64,000 nucleotides of DNA. Source: Clostridium sp. 1001271st1 H5 (GTDB lineage: Bacteria > Bacillota > Clostridia > Lachnospirales > Lachnospiraceae). The position numbers were made by a program, and so were the translations under genes. Under the pieces are notes generated by a model that was given only the letters and a program-made list of their open reading frames with translations, was not told the DNA's origin and searched no databases. The stretch spans positions 233,146 through 297,145 of the forward strand of contig NZ_SPHO01000001.1 in assembly GCF_005845215.1 (NCBI RefSeq), written 5' to 3'. Of the stretch, positions 60,672 to 64,000 are shown piece by piece; the first letter of the stretch is position 1, and every line of letters begins with the position of its first letter.

Positions 60672-62816
60672 ATGATTTCACAGAAGAAAATTTTAGTCGT
60701 GGAAGATAATGAAATAAACCGAATGATATTAAGGGAAATCCTGTCATCCCGATACAAGGTGCTGGAAGCAGGCAATGGACTGGAAGCATTGTCCGTCCTG
60801 AAGGAATATGGGGAGATGGTTTCTCTTATTTTACTGGACATCGTCATGCCTGTCATGGACGGGTACACATTTCTCTCTCATATCAAGGCGGATTCTTCCT
60901 TTTCATCCATTCCGGTAATCGTAACGACCCAGAGCGACAGCGAATCTGATGAGGTTGCGGCGCTGTCACACGGCGCTGCTGATTTTGTTGCAAAGCCTTA
61001 CAAGGCCCAGGTCATTCTCCACAGGGTGGCCAGCATCATCCATCTGAGGGAAACAGCCGCCATGATTAACCTGGTGCAGTATGACAGCCTTACCGGGCTC
61101 TACAGCAAGGAGTTCTTTTACCAGCGCGTAAGGGAAACCCTGGTGCAGCATCCTGACAGGGAGTATGATATCATCTGCTCCGATATCGTGAATTTTAAGC
61201 TGATTAATGATATATTCGGAATTCCTGCCGGGGACAACCTGCTGATTGAGATTGGCAGGCTTTATAAAAGGGTGGCGGGAAAACAGGGAATCTGCGGCCA
61301 TTTTCATGCGGACCAGTTTGCCTGTCTGCTGGAACGGCGGTGGGATTACACGGACGAGCTGTTTATCCGGTGCAATGCCCGGGTAAATACCCTTCCCAAT
61401 GCCAGAAATGTGGTGATGAAGTGGGGGATTTACCAGGTGGCTGACCGGAGTGTATCGGTTGAGCAGATGTGCGACCGGGCCCTTTTGGCTGCCCGCAGCA
61501 TCAAGGAACGGTATGGAACCTATTTTGCAGCCTATGATGACCAGCTGCGCAACCGTCTTCTGCGGGAGCAGGCCATAACAGACAGTATGGAGCCGGCCCT
61601 TTCAAAGAAACAGTTTGAGGTCTACCTGCAGCCCAAGTACAGGATTAAGGACCACAGGCTTTCAGGGGCAGAGGCCCTGGTGCGTTGGAATCACCCTGAG
61701 TGGGGATTCCAGTCCCCCGGAGAATTCATCCCCCTGTTTGAGCGGAACGGCTTTATCACAAAGCTGGACCAGTATGTGTGGGAACGGACCGCATCTGTTC
61801 TCAGGGAGTGGGACGACAAAGGATATCCGCCCATCCCTGTCTCGGTCAATGTGTCCAGGGCGGACATCTATCACCGGGACCTGGCGGACATGCTGCTGGG
61901 AATCGTGCAGAAATACAGACTGCCGCCGTCACGGCTTCATCTGGAGATAACGGAAAGCGCTTATACGGAAAACCCGGAGCAGGTCATCGAGACAGTTGGA
62001 TATCTGCGGGAACTGGGTTTTGTCATTGAGATGGATGATTTCGGAAGCGGGTATTCCTCCCTCAATATGCTGGGCAAGATGCCGGTGGACATTCTGAAGC
62101 TGGACATGAAGTTCATCCAGGATGAGACCGAACGTCCGGGAGACGGCGGAATCCTTCACTTTATTATGGAGCTGGCGCGGTGGATGGACCTGAGCGTGGT
62201 AGCGGAGGGCGTGGAAACAAGGCAGCAGCTGGAGCGTCTTAAAAAGGCGGACTGCGACTATGTGCAGGGATACTACTTTGCCCGTCCCATGCCTATGGCT
62301 GAATTTGAGGAGCTGTTCAGGAACGGGCATACGGCCATGGACCAGGGGAAAATGGGTGAGGAAGACGCCCGGGAGCCTCAGCCCTTTCCGGTTCTTCTGG
62401 TTGCGGATGAAGATGCAGGCTACCGCAGGTCGGTAAGGGAAACCTTTGAAGGCGGTTTCCGGGTGGTGGAGGCAGGAGACGGCAAGGCTGCCCTTGGTTG
62501 TATCTCTGATTTTGGAAACAGGCTGGCAGCTGTGATTCTCAGCCTGACCCTTTCGGGGACAGACGGCTTTTCCGTGCTGGAGGTATTGCAGAGGGAAAAA
62601 ATGGCGCCGGCGGTGCCGGTCATTGCCACTGGTCCTCAGGACGAGTCTATGGAGGACAGAGCCCTTGAGCTGGGAGCGGATGATTTTGCAGGAAGGCCCC
62701 ATTCACAGAGGAGTCTGAGACGGCGGGTACTGCGGGCTATCCATATAAAGACGCCGCGGGAACGGGCATCCTGGCCCGGACAGAGATTGACTTTGGGGGG
62801 AGGACAAAATATATGA
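60672..62816 (+). CDS. REC-GGDEF*-EAL-REC* c-di-GMP phosphodiesterase-type protein
   Basis: A 714-residue paralogue of the protein at 40900-43494. The first receiver keeps Asp56; the GGDEF domain is degenerate (HADQF); the EAL domain has an intact EAL (GAEALVRW), NVSR, EITES, MDDFGSGYSS and VQGYYF; the second receiver (about 590-700) lacks the acceptor Asp (LSLTLSGTDG). The C-terminal GGDEF domain of the paralogue is absent, so this one should only degrade c-di-GMP. ATG 60672 is preceded by AAGGG. Its stop overlaps the start of a PAS-protein gene (ATGA). Confidence 0.92.
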   Translation: MISQKKILVVEDNEINRMILREILSSRYKVLEAGNGLEALSVLKEYGEMVSLILLDIVMPVMDGYTFLSHIKADSSFSSIPVIVTTQSDSESDEVAALSHGAADFVAKPYKAQVILHRVASIIHLRETAAMINLVQYDSLTGLYSKEFFYQRVRETLVQHPDREYDIICSDIVNFKLINDIFGIPAGDNLLIEIGRLYKRVAGKQGICGHFHADQFACLLERRWDYTDELFIRCNARVNTLPNARNVVMKWGIYQVADRSVSVEQMCDRALLAARSIKERYGTYFAAYDDQLRNRLLREQAITDSMEPALSKKQFEVYLQPKYRIKDHRLSGAEALVRWNHPEWGFQSPGEFIPLFERNGFITKLDQYVWERTASVLREWDDKGYPPIPVSVNVSRADIYHRDLADMLLGIVQKYRLPPSRLHLEITESAYTENPEQVIETVGYLRELGFVIEMDDFGSGYSSLNMLGKMPVDILKLDMKFIQDETERPGDGGILHFIMELARWMDLSVVAEGVETRQQLERLKKADCDYVQGYYFARPMPMAEFEELFRNGHTAMDQGKMGEEDAREPQPFPVLLVADEDAGYRRSVRETFEGGFRVVEAGDGKAALGCISDFGNRLAAVILSLTLSGTDGFSVLEVLQREKMAPAVPVIATGPQDESMEDRALELGADDFAGRPHSQRSLRRRVLRAIHIKTPRERASWPGQRLTLGGGQNI

Positions 62817-64000
62817 AGAGACAGATGACGCCCGGGGAGACGCTCCGGGAGTTCTGCCGCACCTGGTTTGTACAGCGCGATGCACAGGGAACTCTTGCAT
62901 TCATGACAGAGGATGTGGGGTTTGCAGGCACGGGAGCTGATGAACTGGCCAATGGAAAAGAGCAGATGGCAGGCTATCTTGCCCAGGATATACGGGAGAT
63001 ACCGGAGCCGTTTGACTGTGTACTGTCCCCTGTCTGTGAACAGCCTGTTGCTGATGGTGTATACAATGTATCGGCGGATTTGACGCTCAGGAATTCCAAA
63101 TACACCTGGTATCTGAAGGCTTTTTTTACCCTGGTGGAGTCAGGAGGCGCATGGCTGGTCAAAAGCTTTCATGTGGCAGAGCCGGCCAGCAGCCAGAGGG
63201 ACGCAGAGCATTATCCCCAGACCCTGGTCATAGAACACACCAGCAGGCTGCGCCAGGAGCTGTTAAATGACTCCCTGCCCGGGGGAATGATGGGCGGATA
63301 CATAGAGGACGGTTTTCCGTTTTATTTTATCAACCGCAGGATGCTGGATTATCTGGGCTATGAGGATGAAGCGGAATTTGTATCGGATGTTGGAGGAATG
63401 ATTTCAAACTGTATGCATCCGGATGACAGGAACCGGGTGGACCGTCTGGTGGCAGTCCAGCTGGAACAGTCAGAGGAGTATGTGGTGGAATACCGGATGC
63501 GGAAAAAGGACGGTTCCTATATCTGGGTCCACGACATGGGCAGGCGGATGATGTCGGAAGATAACCGTCCCGCCATCATGTCGGTGTGCATGGACATAAC
63601 CGAGGAAAAGCAGATGCGCGACCGGATTAAGGAGATGTACGAGGAGGAGCTTTCCTATTTTGCGGAACTGTCCTCATCGGACGGGAGCATACAGGGAAGC
63701 ATCAACGTAACCACCGGACGGCTGGAATCCTACCTGTCAACAGCTGATACATCCATTGCAAAGGTAGGGGATACCTACGAGGCCACCATCGAGAATCTGG
63801 CAGCTTCTGCCGTGGACCCGGTGTATGGAGACGGTATCAGGCGCTGCCTCGAACGGGAGCGGGTGCTGTCTGATTATGCAGTGGGCAAGGTGGATTACCG
63901 CTTTGAGTTCCTGCGCAGAAACAACAGCGGCATTGCTTTCTGGGAAAGCACCAACATGCATTCCTGCCAGAATCCGGAAACAGGCCATATTATTATTTTC
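62813..64000 (+). CDS. SnoaL-like/PAS-domain signalling protein, cut by the window end
   Basis: The ATG at 62813 overlaps the previous stop and follows GGGGGGAGG. The frame is open for 396 codons to the window edge. Residues about 1-125 resemble a SnoaL/NTF2-like domain (FCRTWFVQRDAQGTLAFMTED; AFFTLVESGGAWLVKSFHV). Residues about 150-270 form a PAS/PAC domain (YFINRRMLDYLGYEDE; VEYRMRKKDGSYIWVHDMG). The region from about 290 looks like the start of another domain, possibly another PAS. The output is beyond the window; given the neighbours, GGDEF is plausible but unseen. Confidence 0.85.
   Translation, partial: MKRQMTPGETLREFCRTWFVQRDAQGTLAFMTEDVGFAGTGADELANGKEQMAGYLAQDIREIPEPFDCVLSPVCEQPVADGVYNVSADLTLRNSKYTWYLKAFFTLVESGGAWLVKSFHVAEPASSQRDAEHYPQTLVIEHTSRLRQELLNDSLPGGMMGGYIEDGFPFYFINRRMLDYLGYEDEAEFVSDVGGMISNCMHPDDRNRVDRLVAVQLEQSEEYVVEYRMRKKDGSYIWVHDMGRRMMSEDNRPAIMSVCMDITEEKQMRDRIKEMYEEELSYFAELSSSDGSIQGSINVTTGRLESYLSTADTSIAKVGDTYEATIENLAASAVDPVYGDGIRRCLERERVLSDYAVGKVDYRFEFLRRNNSGIAFWESTNMHSCQNPETGHIIIF

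Overview
The window looks like chromosome of a gut Firmicute of the Lachnospiraceae, most like the Enterocloster (Clostridium bolteae/clostridioforme) group. The grounds are strong AGGAGG ribosome-binding sites, moderate GC, an orphan Spo0A-type DNA-binding protein, GlgC/GlgD pairing, a double-cubane-cluster reductase pair, Etf-linked lactate-type dehydrogenase genes and a Mo-dependent xanthine dehydrogenase. The genus is inferred from gene content, not from a marker gene. I saw no rRNA or tRNA genes and no CRISPR array.

Left part (1-7.9 kb): a LacI-type regulator with a coupled 18-codon upstream ORF, and a Na/Pi cotransporter-PhoU protein. Both carry in-frame coding minisatellites. Next comes a 4.3-kb remnant of an integrated element, bounded by two nested pairs of direct repeats. 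It holds a complete tyrosine integrase, a 27-residue TxpA/BsrG-like toxin, a GIY-YIG (T5orf172) gene and an endolysin gene joined head to head at a deletion that removed both 5' ends, a Spo0A C-terminal-domain protein and a small unknown gene.

Catabolic island (7.9-28.6 kb): two divergent DHDPS-family lyase/aldolase genes share a control region with two near-perfect operators overlapping sigma-A promoters. A FadR-type GntR gene follows the left lyase, and a paralogous GntR gene lies inside the right operon. The right operon runs about 17 kb: DHDPS-like protein, branched-chain-type ABC importer (binding protein, two permeases, two ATPases), SDR, hydroxyacid dehydrogenase, L-fucose isomerase, FGGY kinase, iron-alcohol/glycerol dehydrogenase, YczE-like membrane protein, GntR, AllA-like protein, EtfB, ferredoxin-bearing EtfA and a D-lactate/glycolate-type FAD dehydrogenase. 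After a terminator comes a LarA-family protein. The gene set suggests uptake of a small acid or sugar acid, sugar isomerisation and phosphorylation, and oxidation of a lactate-like 2-hydroxy acid through Etf.

Scar region and regulators (28.6-39 kb): remnants of a MATE transporter, an AGCS-type symporter and D-serine dehydratase (dsdA) lie end to end, apparently a decayed D-serine locus. Then follow a VOC protein, an AraC regulator, a LysE exporter with divergent LysR, a metallophosphoesterase, a sugar-phosphate isomerase/epimerase-like protein, a ferredoxin-nitroreductase, and a double-cubane-cluster reductase with its ATPase activator.

Signalling and metabolism (39-64 kb): a PAS-GGDEF protein and a five-domain REC-GGDEF-EAL-REC-GGDEF protein, with a shorter paralogue at 60.7 kb followed by a PAS protein cut by the window end. 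Between them lie a split threonine/serine exporter, a thioredoxin-reductase-like protein next to an arylsulfotransferase-thioredoxin fusion and a Crp-family regulator, a double HAD phosphatase, glgC/glgD, and a xanthine permease-xanthine dehydrogenase operon. That operon is preceded by a purine-family riboswitch whose architecture predicts that ligand turns expression ON.
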